Source: Noviherbaspirillum sp. L7-7A | Lineage (GTDB): Bacteria > Pseudomonadota > Gammaproteobacteria > Burkholderiales > Burkholderiaceae_D | Direction: 5' to 3' | DNA length: 64,000 nucleotides | NCBI RefSeq assembly: GCF_019052805.1 | Contig: NZ_JAHQRJ010000001.1 | Span: 1 to 64,000, forward strand | Shown: positions 1 to 12,390 of the stretch, piece by piece | How the letters are laid out: each line of letters opens with the position of its first letter | Position numbering within the stretch: the first letter of the stretch is position 1 | Notes under the pieces: generated by a model | What the model was told of the DNA's origin: nothing | Databases searched by the model: none | The model's input: only the letters and a program-made list of their open reading frames with translations | Program-made: the position numbers and the translations under genes

Positions 1-263
1 TGCTGCTGACGAACACAACGCTTCGCAGCAGCCGGCCAGTCCCACGGGGCGGCCGGCGGCAGACCGAATTGCCCGGTTCTTTAACAACCAACAACCGATA
101 AGTGTGGGCACTTGACGAAGTGCGCCGGCGGCAACGCCGGATGCTCAAAATATCAAGCAAGTGCTCACAACAAAGAAGTAGAACGATTCGCAAGAATCGG
201 TCTGTCAGTATTTTGAGTGAGCGACGGTTCTTCGGAACCTGCCAGCAATGGCACAAAACAGAG
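1..263 (+). promoter_or_regulatory. rrn operon leader with boxA and 16S processing arm
   Basis: This is untranslated leader upstream of 16S rRNA. A boxA-like antitermination element (TTCTTTAACA) sits at 77-86. The segment 92-107 is perfectly complementary to 1824-1839 downstream of 16S, and 109-111 continues the pairing after one mismatch; this is the usual RNase III stem that releases pre-16S. A small hairpin (GCACTT/AAGTGC) lies at 108-123. No convincing -35/-10 pair is visible, so the rrn promoters probably lie before the window start. Confidence 0.75.
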
Positions 264-1800
<1,537 letters not shown>

Positions 1801-1919
1801 GAGATAGGCACGTAGTTGGGTGTCCACACTTATCGGTTGTTCGGCAAAACGAGAACAGTCAAAACACAGTCAAGGTCATGAAGTGATCGGTACATGCAGC
1901 CGTCAGGGCAGTATGTGCG

Positions 1920-1996
1920 GGGTCTGTAGCTCAGCTGGTTAGAGCACCGTGTTGATAACGCGGGGGTCGTTGGTTCGAGCCCAACCAGACCCACCA
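1920..1996 (+). tRNA. tRNA-Ile (GAT anticodon)
   Basis: This 77-nt cloverleaf lies in the 16S-23S spacer. The acceptor arms GGGTCTG and CAGACCC pair, the anticodon loop reads TTGATAA (anticodon GAT), the T-loop is GGTTCGAGCC, and the CCA end is encoded. It would be released from the rrn transcript by RNase P and 3' processing. Confidence 0.97.
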
Positions 1997-2032
1997 GTTG
2001 ATGCAGCAGTGAAGAAGTAACGGCAAGTCCCC

Positions 2033-2108
2033 GGGGGTTTAGCTCAGCTGGGAGAGCACCTGCTTTGCAAGCAGGGGGTCGTCGGTTCGATCCCGTCAAC
2101 CTCCACCA
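2033..2108 (+). tRNA. tRNA-Ala (TGC anticodon)
   Basis: This 76-nt cloverleaf is the second spacer tRNA. The acceptor arms GGGGGTT and AACCTCC pair with one G-U, the anticodon loop TTTGCAA gives TGC, the T-loop is GGTTCGATCC, and CCA is encoded. The Ile-Ala order is the common one for proteobacterial rrn spacers. Confidence 0.97.
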
Positions 2109-2203
2109 TTATCCTGATTCCTACTGTGGCAAGGTCCAAACGTAAGTCAGCAACAGCGTTGCGGGACTTAGGTTTGATCATTGCGATCAACAAGGCTGTA
2201 TTC

Positions 2204-2215
2204 GTTCTTTAACAA
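2204..2215 (+). promoter_or_regulatory. boxA-like element before 23S rRNA
   Basis: GTTCTTTAACAA repeats the boxA seen in the operon leader at 77-86. A second boxA between the spacer tRNAs and 23S is typical of rrn operons and recruits the NusB/S10 antitermination complex. No function was tested. Confidence 0.65.
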
Positions 2216-2387
2216 AGTGGAAGAAGTAGTAAAGATCAATGTAATTCGCAATGCGAAGACAGTGAGCAGTCATGTTCATTGTAGGCAGCATTGCTGGGTT
2301 GTGATTGTATCGAAACAAACATGCATCAAATGAAACACAGCGCTTGCCTGTGACGTCTTTGGAGGTGACTCCAGAGGTCAACGTTAT

Positions 2388-5270
<2,883 letters not shown>

Positions 5271-5465
5271 CCCTATAACCTTGATGGTGCATAGCGGCGC
5301 TGTGTGGTGCGTGACGTTCCGATACTCACAACCTGCAAGACAAGACATTGATCGTTGCATCACCCCTGCGAAGTGCAGGAGCGATGCGGCTGCTTCTTCC
5401 CTTTGGGTTGGATGTGGCGTGTGCCAGGCGAGGAGCCGGCAGCGCGACAGACAACCGACAAGTCA

Positions 5466-5580
5466 TGCCTGATGACCATAGCGAGTTGGTACCACCCCTT
5501 CCCATCCCGAACAGGACCGTGAAACGACTTTGCGCCGATGATAGTGCTGCAACCAGTGTGAAAGTAGGTCATCGTCAGGC
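5466..5580 (+). rRNA. rrf: 5S ribosomal RNA
   Basis: The 5S rRNA is about 115 nt long. Its terminal helix pairs TGCCTGATGACC with GGTCATCGTCAGGC, and the conserved internal block CCCATCCCGAACAG lies near 5500. It closes the rrn operon, followed directly by the terminator. The ends are inferred from the terminal helix. Confidence 0.93.
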
Positions 5581-5591
5581 TGTTATTAGAA

Positions 5592-5624
5592 AACCCCCGG
5601 CGCCAGCAGGCGTCGGGGGTTTTT
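5592..5624 (+). terminator. rrn operon terminator
   Basis: An 11-bp GC-rich stem (CCCCCGGCGCC / GGCGTCGGGGG, one G-U) with a short AGCA loop is followed by a run of five T. It is a canonical intrinsic terminator immediately after 5S. Confidence 0.92.
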
Positions 5625-5915
5625 GCTTTGGGAAATCGAAAAATCGCTGTTCAAAATTTTTGGGGTTCGCACAACCGGCTTGAGCAGTTATTTTTTTGCC
5701 AGCTAGATGCTCTTTACGCTTTTATTGTTCTGCTGCACTGCTTGGTTGTTTCCCGGAATGAAAACATTCCCAGCCTAATTCCGAAAATTGATTCATAAGG
5801 GAAGTGAACGTGCAATAAACGTTGCTTGATTTCCTTTATTTCAGCATTCAATACAGTTCCTTCTGGAAATATGTTTAAATATTGTGTTTAGAAATATTTA
5901 ATCCTGGCTTCGTAA

Positions 5916-7133
5916 ATGCTTAAGCAAATTGAGACTCGTGAGTTGCGACTAGGGATGTACCTGCAGGAATTAACTGCATCATGGTTGGAAAATCCGTTCT
6001 GGCGCACATCTCGGTTGTTAAACAATCAGCAAGAAATAAACGATATCCTTGCCAGTAACATCAAGTTTGCAATCATCGATATATCAAAAGGCATTGATGT
6101 TCCAAACAGGCTAAACCACACAGTTCAGCCTGAGGTCGTTGCCAAGCCGGAAGCCATAATCGATCCGCCGGCAAGTATCAAGGTGCAGGCTGCCGTGCCG
6201 ATTGAAGCTGAGTTCCAGCGCGCTGCGCAGATCTGTGCCCGCTCCAAGTCTGCAGTGATGTCGATGTTCAGCGAAATCAGGATGGGTAAAGCCATTCGTC
6301 TCGAAAACGCCGCATCGTTGGTGGAAGATATTTCCGAGTCGGTGAATCGTAACGTCAGCGCGCTCATTACTCTGGCCAGGCTGAAAAATCAGGATGACTA
6401 CACTTACATGCATAGCGTGGCAGTGTGTGCATTAATGATCGCACTCGCAAAACAACTCGGTTTAACAGAAGAGCAGATCAAGGAAGCCGGTACTGCAGGC
6501 CTGCTGCACGATATCGGCAAGATGAGCGTCGATTCTTCCATCCTGAACAAGCCCGGCAAACTGACCGACCTGGAATTTGAGATAGTGCGGCGTCATCCTG
6601 AAGAAGGGCATCAGTATCTTTTGCAGGCAGGTGGTATCGGCAAAGCAGCACTGGATGTCTGCCTGCATCATCATGAACGTGTCGATGGTACGGGTTATCC
6701 ATATCGATTAAAGGGCGAAGAACTGAGTCTGTACGCGAAAATGGGCGCGATATGCGATGTGTATGACGCCATTACATCGAATCGCCCTTACAAGGCAGGT
6801 TGGTGTCCAGCCGATTCGATCAAGAAAATGGCCAGCTGGAGTGGCACGCATTTCGATGCCGATGTATTCAAGGCGTTCGTCAAGACAGTGGGTATTTACC
6901 CTGTCGGTACGTTGGTCAGACTTACTTCCGGAAGGCTGGGCGTAGTCGTAGACCAAGGCGCCAGATCGCTGCTTGCTCCGCGTCTGCGCGTTTTCTTCTC
7001 CACCAAATCGAATACCTATTTACCGCCAGTGATGATCGATCTGTCCGCACCTGGCGAACGGGATAAGGTGGTTTGCTTCGAAGATGCTGATCAGTGGAAG
7101 ATCAAGGATCTCGAGCGATTCTGGCGTTGCTGA
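5916..7133 (+). CDS. HD-GYP domain cyclic-di-GMP phosphodiesterase
   Basis: This 405-aa protein probably hydrolyses cyclic-di-GMP. Residues 1-65 look like the DUF3391 N-terminal domain often joined to HD-GYP. The HD-GYP core begins near residue 140, with the metal-binding HD in LLHDIGK (198-199) and the complete signature HHERVDGTGYP (252-262), followed by DVYDAITSNRPYK. All diagnostic residues are present, so it should be active. There is no membrane segment or receiver domain, so the input signal is unknown. It stands alone after the rrn operon in an AT-rich spacer, and the ribosome site before the ATG is weak. Confidence 0.93.
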   Translation: MLKQIETRELRLGMYLQELTASWLENPFWRTSRLLNNQQEINDILASNIKFAIIDISKGIDVPNRLNHTVQPEVVAKPEAIIDPPASIKVQAAVPIEAEFQRAAQICARSKSAVMSMFSEIRMGKAIRLENAASLVEDISESVNRNVSALITLARLKNQDDYTYMHSVAVCALMIALAKQLGLTEEQIKEAGTAGLLHDIGKMSVDSSILNKPGKLTDLEFEIVRRHPEEGHQYLLQAGGIGKAALDVCLHHHERVDGTGYPYRLKGEELSLYAKMGAICDVYDAITSNRPYKAGWCPADSIKKMASWSGTHFDADVFKAFVKTVGIYPVGTLVRLTSGRLGVVVDQGARSLLAPRLRVFFSTKSNTYLPPVMIDLSAPGERDKVVCFEDADQWKIKDLERFWRC

Positions 7134-7181
7134 TGGTACGTGGCGCGCTCTGCATAGATTGCAAAACGCTGCCCGACAGAC

Positions 7182-7877
7182 TCAGGTCACGACGCCGAAC
7201 AGGGAGCCGATTCCCGATGTGACCGCCATGGCAAGCACGCCCCAGAAAACGATACGGATCGTGCTCCTTCCAATGTGCGCACCGCCAGCGAAGCCGGACA
7301 GCAGCCCCAGGAGCGCAAGAAAGGCGATCGATGCTGCTGCCAGCCAAAATGTCAGATTCTCTGCTGGTCCAAATGCCGTTACTGCCAAGGGCAGGGCCGC
7401 GCCAATGGCAAAACTGGCTGCAGAGCTGAACGCAGCCTGTAGCGGCCGGGCAGTACCCGATGGACTCATTCCAAGCTCATCGCGGGCATGGCTGCCGAGC
7501 GCGTCATGAGCCATCAACTGCTGCGCAACCTGATGCGCCAGATCCGGTTGCAGTCCTCGCTCGATATAGATGCCAGCAAGCTCGCGGTGTTCGCCTGCCG
7601 CGTCGTCTTTCAATTCACGGCGCTCCCGCTGCAGATCGGCATGCTCGGCATCCGCCTGCGAATGCACCGAAACATATTCTCCAGCCGCCATCGACATGGC
7701 GCCAGCAACCAGGCCAGCAAGGCCGGCAATCAGCAGAGCCTGATGGGAACCATTTGCCGAAGCCACCCCCAGCAACAGGCTGGCGGTGGAAACAATGCCG
7801 TCATTTGCACCTAACACCGCGGCGCGCAGCCAGCCGATGCGATGGCCGCGGTGAATTTCCGTGTGCCAGGTTCTCAT
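7182..7877 (-). CDS. VIT1/CCC1 family iron/manganese transporter
   Basis: This 231-aa membrane protein belongs to the VIT1/CCC1 family, which moves Fe2+ or Mn2+ across membranes. The first hydrophobic segment holds the family signature (GANDGIVSTASLLLGVA, near residues 23-39), followed by the MSMAAGEYVSV motif. A charged cytosolic loop at about 75-130 is rich in Glu, Asp and His and resembles the metal-binding domain of the family. Three hydrophobic segments follow to the C-terminus. It converges with the HD-GYP gene, leaving 48 bp between the stops. Specificity for Fe or Mn cannot be read from sequence. Confidence 0.9.
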   Translation of the reverse strand: MRTWHTEIHRGHRIGWLRAAVLGANDGIVSTASLLLGVASANGSHQALLIAGLAGLVAGAMSMAAGEYVSVHSQADAEHADLQRERRELKDDAAGEHRELAGIYIERGLQPDLAHQVAQQLMAHDALGSHARDELGMSPSGTARPLQAAFSSAASFAIGAALPLAVTAFGPAENLTFWLAAASIAFLALLGLLSGFAGGAHIGRSTIRIVFWGVLAMAVTSGIGSLFGVVT

Positions 7878-8033
7878 AGCTTGTTATTTTTAACAGTGCC
7901 GGCTTGTCGGGGGGATTGATGAAAATCTCTTCCGCGCAACCAGCTGTGTTGGAAGGAAGACATTGCATTGAAACAGTCCGAAACATCTGTCGCATTATTG
8001 TAATACGTCACTTTTAAAAGTTTCGATAAGCTG

Positions 8034-8061
8034 TTGACGCAATTCATATTTTGCTTGTAAT
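8034..8061 (+). promoter_or_regulatory. sigma-70-type promoter of the 48-aa peptide gene
   Basis: TTGACG at 8034-8039 and TGTAAT at 8056-8061 are separated by 16 bp. The expected start is near 8068, giving a leader of about 38 nt before the ATG at 8106. Both hexamers differ from consensus at one position. Confidence 0.6.
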
Positions 8062-8105
8062 GTTCGAAAGAAATGGTTCTTTGTGGAAATAAAAGGAGTG
8101 GTAGG

Positions 8106-8252
8106 ATGAATCAGCATACTGGCACAAAGTTTCGCCTGCAGAAAAAATCGCTGGGAATGCATCTGAACAAGTTTCAGGCGGCACTCTGTGTCGCCGTGTC
8201 AGCCGCCTTAAGCATTGGTCTGATTGTCTGGGGCGTGGAAGCCTTTATCTAG
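8106..8252 (+). CDS. Small single-pass membrane protein (48 aa)
   Basis: The product has 48 residues: a basic N-terminal half (about 26 residues with K/R/H) and one hydrophobic stretch from about residue 27 to 46, ending in a short acidic tail. A strong Shine-Dalgarno (AAAGGAG) lies 8-9 bases before the ATG, and a good promoter lies 45 bp further up, which supports a real gene. It sits between the divergent VIT transporter gene and the pseudopilin gene. I do not recognise a family. The topology is probably N-in with one helix in the inner membrane. Confidence 0.62.
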   Translation: MNQHTGTKFRLQKKSLGMHLNKFQAALCVAVSAALSIGLIVWGVEAFI

Positions 8253-8330
8253 GACTTCGCATATCCGTGGATCTTGTATCCCGCTGCGGGTGCGATACGC
8301 TCCGATGCGGTAGTCCCTGATTTGCGCTGC

Positions 8331-8990
8331 TCAGACTGCGCCCAGCAGGAAAACCTTGGTCATCCGGTTTGCCGTGCCCTGCAGTTGCAGGGAAATTTCC
8401 AGGCCGGTATAGGCCGCGGCAGCGACGGCCGGTTGATTCGGCGTGACTGGTACGGTCGCTGCAGGCAAGGGTTCCATTTGCGGCGCATTGATATCGACAG
8501 CCCGCCAGTTATTGGCATTATTGGACCACACACGCACTGCAATCGATGTGACGCCAGCTTCCAGCGCAACTTCTTCCCGTGAAATGTTTTGCGGATTTTC
8601 CAGCCAGGCCGCATCCAGTTCCGCCAGATCCCTTGTCGGCCGCGATGCACGCCGGTAAAGAACCCCATCCCTGATGCGATAGGACACTACCTGCAGCCGA
8701 ACCGGCTGGTTTTCCGTAGCCACCCTGCGGATCAGGATAAGGCGTTGCTGTTCGGCGGCCAGGGGCGGGTGGCCATAGGAAGTGTCGGGACTGACCACAT
8801 TGGCGCAGTCACGCTCCATCTGTGCGAATGCCAGCTGTACTCCCCGCGTACGCTCCATTTCGGCAGTCAGGGCAATACGGCTGCGAACGATGCTGTCGAG
8901 CCCGCGCCATCCCAGCACCGCGACGACCGCCAATACGGTGATGGCAATGAGCAATTCAATCAGCGTCAAGCCTCGCTGTGATCTGACCAT
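8331..8990 (-). CDS. gspJ: Type II secretion minor pseudopilin, GspJ-like
   Basis: The product is about 219 aa from the chosen ATG. It opens with a type III prepilin signal: a short basic leader, then the peptidase site RG|LTLIELLIAITVLA with Glu at +5, followed by a hydrophobic helix. The remainder matches the GspJ layout (MERDCANVVSP near the pseudopilin head, a variable middle, and a hydrophobic end). The reading frame stays open up to 9074, with alternative starts at 9014 (ATG) and 9074 (GTG). I chose 8990 because it leaves the usual 6-7 residue leader. No other gsp gene lies nearby, so its machine must be encoded elsewhere or it is an orphan. Confidence 0.8.
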   Translation of the reverse strand: MVRSQRGLTLIELLIAITVLAVVAVLGWRGLDSIVRSRIALTAEMERTRGVQLAFAQMERDCANVVSPDTSYGHPPLAAEQQRLILIRRVATENQPVRLQVVSYRIRDGVLYRRASRPTRDLAELDAAWLENPQNISREEVALEAGVTSIAVRVWSNNANNWRAVDINAPQMEPLPAATVPVTPNQPAVAAAAYTGLEISLQLQGTANRMTKVFLLGAV

Positions 8991-9311
8991 GCGCCTGGAA
9001 CGGTTCGGAGCCATGTTGGATGAAGGTAAGAAGCGGATCAGATGAAGACCGTCGTGGATCGGGAAGAAAGTCACCGATTATCTCAGGTAACGCATTTTTA
9101 TTCAGGCGCTCCCAAGGGGCAGCTGCAACGCCCGGCACTCGCGCACGATAACGCCCTGATCAGGGCTGAATACCCATGGGAGGATTGCCTCTGATGGCCA
9201 AATTGATTGCTATCAACGGCAATGGACGATATAAGGCCGAGCTTTCTGATTTATGCCTATTCTCATTCACCTTAACGCAATGCCCTAGCCGGCAACATCC
9301 CAGGTGAATAC

Positions 9312-10382
9312 ATGACGCAACCCAGAAAAGGCCAGGCGCCGGAAAAAGTCGATCGGACCGAGTTTCATCTGCGGTTCATGCGCTCGTTCGCCGACCCGGC
9401 CTTCCATCAGGCACAGGATGCGCTTGCGCAGGTGGAGCAAATCGCCTGGGAAAATTACACGGCTTCCCACAAGGCGCCGTTCACCGAAAAGGCTGGCCCC
9501 GCGTATGCCGACCCGAATTATGACCTGTCCAGCGAATGGCGGGACGCCAGCGAACGTCTGAAGAAGGCAGAGGCGTGGCAAAAGAATCCGCTGAGCCCGT
9601 CGCGGGTGCTGCTGATCTGCGGCGCTGCACGCAATGACGGAAGCTGTCCGGGAGAGATGTCCAAGACCTTCCGCATGATGCAGATGGCGCGCACCGTGCT
9701 GGAAGAAGCCCGGATGGAAGTCGATATTCTCGACCTGAGCCTGCTCATTTCCGACTACGGGCGGCAAATCCATCCCTGCAAGGGCTGCGCTTCCACCGCG
9801 ATGCCGCTTTGCCACTGGCCCTGCAGCTGCTACCCCAATCATGGCCTGAACCAGGTCAATGACTGGATGAACGAGATTTACGAAAAATGGACTGCCGCCC
9901 ATGCGGTGATCATCCTGACGCCTGTCTACTGGTACCAGACGCCCAGTGTGCTGAAGCTGATGATCGACCGTCTGGTATGCGCGGACGGCGGTAATCCGGA
10001 CCCGACCACCACCTCCGGCAAGAATGCCGAGAAAGCCAAGGCGCTGGAACTGGCCGACTGGCCTTATCCCAAGCATCTGGCCGGACGCGCATACGGGCTG
10101 GTGGTGCATGGCGACGTGGCCGGCATCGAGGGCGTGCGGCGTTCCTTGTCCGACTGGCTGGACTGGATGGGCCTGATTGCCGCCGGACAAAAGGCGAAAC
10201 TGGATCGGTTTATCGGCTATTACGAGTCCTATGCCGAGAGCCACGAGGTGCTCGACCGGGATGAGGCCATGCGGGAAGAGGTGCGCAATGTGGCGCGCGC
10301 GGTGGCGGAGTCGGTCGTGCAATTAAGGCGCGGGCAATTGTCGCAGCCGGACGCGGCGCTGGCCTCGCCCCGGCCCAAATAG
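9312..10382 (+). CDS. Flavodoxin-fold NAD(P)H-dependent oxidoreductase with Cys cluster
   Basis: This 356-aa soluble protein has a flavodoxin-like / FMN-reductase domain starting near residue 97 (RVLLICGAARNDGSCPGEMSKT, a phosphate-binding loop for FMN) and continuing through TPVYWYQTPSVLKLMIDRL near 200-220. A cysteine-rich insert at about 156-173 has the spacing C-x2-C-x7-C-x3-C-x-C, suggestive of a metal or Fe-S site as in iron-sulfur flavoproteins. The first 95 residues form a helical extension of unknown role. CAGGTG lies a few bases before the ATG as a weak ribosome site. The substrate is unknown. Confidence 0.78.
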   Translation: MTQPRKGQAPEKVDRTEFHLRFMRSFADPAFHQAQDALAQVEQIAWENYTASHKAPFTEKAGPAYADPNYDLSSEWRDASERLKKAEAWQKNPLSPSRVLLICGAARNDGSCPGEMSKTFRMMQMARTVLEEARMEVDILDLSLLISDYGRQIHPCKGCASTAMPLCHWPCSCYPNHGLNQVNDWMNEIYEKWTAAHAVIILTPVYWYQTPSVLKLMIDRLVCADGGNPDPTTTSGKNAEKAKALELADWPYPKHLAGRAYGLVVHGDVAGIEGVRRSLSDWLDWMGLIAAGQKAKLDRFIGYYESYAESHEVLDRDEAMREEVRNVARAVAESVVQLRRGQLSQPDAALASPRPK

Positions 10383-10465
10383 GGTGGTGGTTCGAAACCG
10401 TTAGCGCAAATCCTGGCCAGCCCGTACCATGGCGCCTCGCGAACTCCGCAGCACATCAAGGCGCC

Positions 10466-11599
10466 ATGCAATCTTCTCCTTCTTCCATCAGCTGGACCGA
10501 AAACGGCAGTGAACATCATGCGCAGTGGCGCTCGGAAAGCGGCTTTCCGGCGCCGCAGCGCATCGTCGTAGCCGATGACCGCATGACGGCGGATGCCGCT
10601 TTCCGGCTTGCATCCGAAGGCACTGCCATGCTGTGGCGTGGGGATTATCACAATGCGCGGCAGTTGCTGCAGGCGATGGCGCGACGGGCGCTGAAGAAGC
10701 CGCGCAAGCCGGCGGCCACCGCACGCGATGCATTCAACCAGCACAGGCAGGCACAGTCGCAACGCGCGCGCACGCTGGGCATGCTGCTGATCCAGGTCGA
10801 CACCGGCCATGTCATTCCATTGCGTCGCGCACCCGATGTGCGGCTTGCCTGCGAACAGGCATACGGTCCCGCCAGCCTGCCTTATGTGCTGTCATTGCGC
10901 GAACTGCTGGGCGTGATCGGCGCCTATGAATGGCGTCGCAACGGCGTGCCGATTCCGGCCCTGGGCGGTGAGCGCATTCATCCGCACTATGGCGTGTTTT
11001 CGCCGGTCCGCGGCGAGTACCTGGACCTGGTTGCACAAGCGGCGCTGCCCGCTCCGCACCCGGAACTGGCGTTTGACATCGGCACCGGCACCGGCGTGCT
11101 GGCCGCGATCCTCGCCAGGCGCGGCATCGGGCATGTGGTGGCGACGGACATGGAAACCAGGGCGCTGGCCTGCGCCCGCGAGAATCTGGAGCGGCTCGGC
11201 CTGATGCAACAAGTAGAACTGCTGCAGGCCGACCTGTTTCCGCCGGGTCGCGCTCCGCTGATTGCCTGCAATCCCCCCTGGCTGCCCGCAAGGCCCAGTT
11301 CCGTGCTCGAGCATGCGATCTACGACCCGGACAACCGGATGCTGAAAGGATTTCTGAACGGCCTGGCCGCCCACCTGACGCCGGGCGGCGAGGGATGGTT
11401 GATACTCTCGGATTTCGCAGAGCACCTGGGCCTGCGTTCGCGCGAGGAACTGCTCGCCATGATCGCCGACGCCGGCCTGCAAGTGGCAGGCCGGCACGAC
11501 ATCCGGCCGCGGCATCCAAAGGCCAGCGATCCTTCCGATCCACTGGCTGGCGCGCGCGCCAGGGAAGTCACTTCGCTGTGGCGCCTGCGCGGGGCTTGA
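10466..11599 (+). CDS. Class I SAM-dependent methyltransferase (NPPW type)
   Basis: This 377-aa protein has a Rossmann methyltransferase domain in the C-terminal half. The SAM-binding motif I is FDIGTGTGVLAA (near 205), the acidic residue of motif II is in ATDMET, and motif IV is CNPPW (near 270), the N/D-PP-Y/W signature of enzymes that methylate nitrogen in RNA, DNA or glutamine side chains. The N-terminal 190 residues hold no motif I can name but may bind substrate. It resembles PrmC/RlmG-like enzymes in architecture, but the target cannot be assigned. A second NPPY methyltransferase lies nearby at 12391-13344. Confidence 0.82.
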   Translation: MQSSPSSISWTENGSEHHAQWRSESGFPAPQRIVVADDRMTADAAFRLASEGTAMLWRGDYHNARQLLQAMARRALKKPRKPAATARDAFNQHRQAQSQRARTLGMLLIQVDTGHVIPLRRAPDVRLACEQAYGPASLPYVLSLRELLGVIGAYEWRRNGVPIPALGGERIHPHYGVFSPVRGEYLDLVAQAALPAPHPELAFDIGTGTGVLAAILARRGIGHVVATDMETRALACARENLERLGLMQQVELLQADLFPPGRAPLIACNPPWLPARPSSVLEHAIYDPDNRMLKGFLNGLAAHLTPGGEGWLILSDFAEHLGLRSREELLAMIADAGLQVAGRHDIRPRHPKASDPSDPLAGARAREVTSLWRLRGA

Positions 11600-11667
11600 G
11601 GCGCCTGGCCATTTGCCGTGGCGATTTGACGTATCATCCCCGTTTTCAGATTCTGCTTTCATACGCC

Positions 11668-11886
11668 ATGCCAGCCAAGCCAGCCCGCACCCTGACCTTC
11701 AAATGCAAGAAGTGCGCTAAACCCGTCCAGGTATTGCTGCAGAAGGTTTCCGCCTGTTCCCACATCCAGCCTTACCAGGGCATCTGCAAATGCGGTGAAG
11801 TGATGCGCCATGCCACCGGACAGAAGGACGCGGTTGAGTCCTTCATCGCTTCCGGCGACAGCGGCTGGGTGCATCATCATCATTGA
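11668..11886 (+). CDS. Small zinc-ribbon-like protein (72 aa)
   Basis: This short basic protein has Cys pairs in the order KCKKC (near residues 14-17), then CSH and CKC around 30-46, which could coordinate one zinc. The tail ends in four histidines preceded by Trp-Val. The ATG chosen at 11668 follows the end of the methyltransferase gene by 68 bp. The reading frame is open further upstream to 11395, but that part overlaps the methyltransferase and is not protein-like. I know no named function. Confidence 0.6.
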   Translation: MPAKPARTLTFKCKKCAKPVQVLLQKVSACSHIQPYQGICKCGEVMRHATGQKDAVESFIASGDSGWVHHHH

Positions 11887-11945
11887 ACCTGTCAAAGTGT
11901 AAGCAAGCGTAAGAAGCGGACACTTTCAATGCGGTCCTCTCTCTA

Positions 11946-12350
11946 ATGGACATGAATAAATCCGTTGAAGGCGTGGCGAAACGCCTGCTTTTTTCGCTGG
12001 CGGTACTGGGCGCGCTCGGTGGATGCGCTGTCTACGATACCGGCTACAACCATCCCTATTACGGCGGCGGTGCCTACTACACCGATCCGGTCTACCCGGC
12101 CGCGCCCGTGTATGGCTACGGGCCTGCGCCGCTGTATCCGGCAGCGCCGCTTTATGTGCCGCCTCCGGTGTTCCGGTTTGACTATCGTTCAGGTGGCGGT
12201 CATCGCTGGCATGACGGCGGCCATAACTGGCACAACGGTGGCGCGCCTCACTGGCGCGGCGGCGGACCCCGTCCGCAAGGGCAACCGGGAATGCGTGGCG
12301 GCGGCGGCAGTCGCTGGGGTTCTGCCGGCACGTGGAGCGGGCGCCGCTAG
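11946..12350 (+). CDS. Gly/His/Pro/Tyr-rich lipoprotein
   Basis: This 134-aa exported protein has a basic start, a hydrophobic core and the lipobox LGALGGC, giving a predicted lipidated Cys near residue 27. The mature part is low complexity: Tyr/Pro/Ala repeats (PVYPAAPVYGYGPAPLYPAA), then a Gly/His/Trp/Arg-rich tail. Such proteins are common in Burkholderiales and are usually listed as hypothetical outer-membrane lipoproteins. The His-rich part could bind metal, but this is a guess. It converges with the methyltransferase gene on the other strand. Confidence 0.75.
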   Translation: MDMNKSVEGVAKRLLFSLAVLGALGGCAVYDTGYNHPYYGGGAYYTDPVYPAAPVYGYGPAPLYPAAPLYVPPPVFRFDYRSGGGHRWHDGGHNWHNGGAPHWRGGGPRPQGQPGMRGGGGSRWGSAGTWSGRR

Positions 12351-12390
12351 CAGCGCGGCTGCCGGCGTTGCAGTCCTGCGCCATCGTTTT

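Noticed and set aside
9285-10322. 345-codon minus-strand frame opposite the flavoprotein gene
   Set aside because: The flavodoxin signature and ribosome site belong to the plus strand; the minus frame is low complexity.
11887-11945. AAAGTGT / ACACTTT dyad before the lipoprotein gene
   Set aside because: A 7-bp dyad with a 19-nt loop is common by chance here, and it has no run of T or clear operator form.
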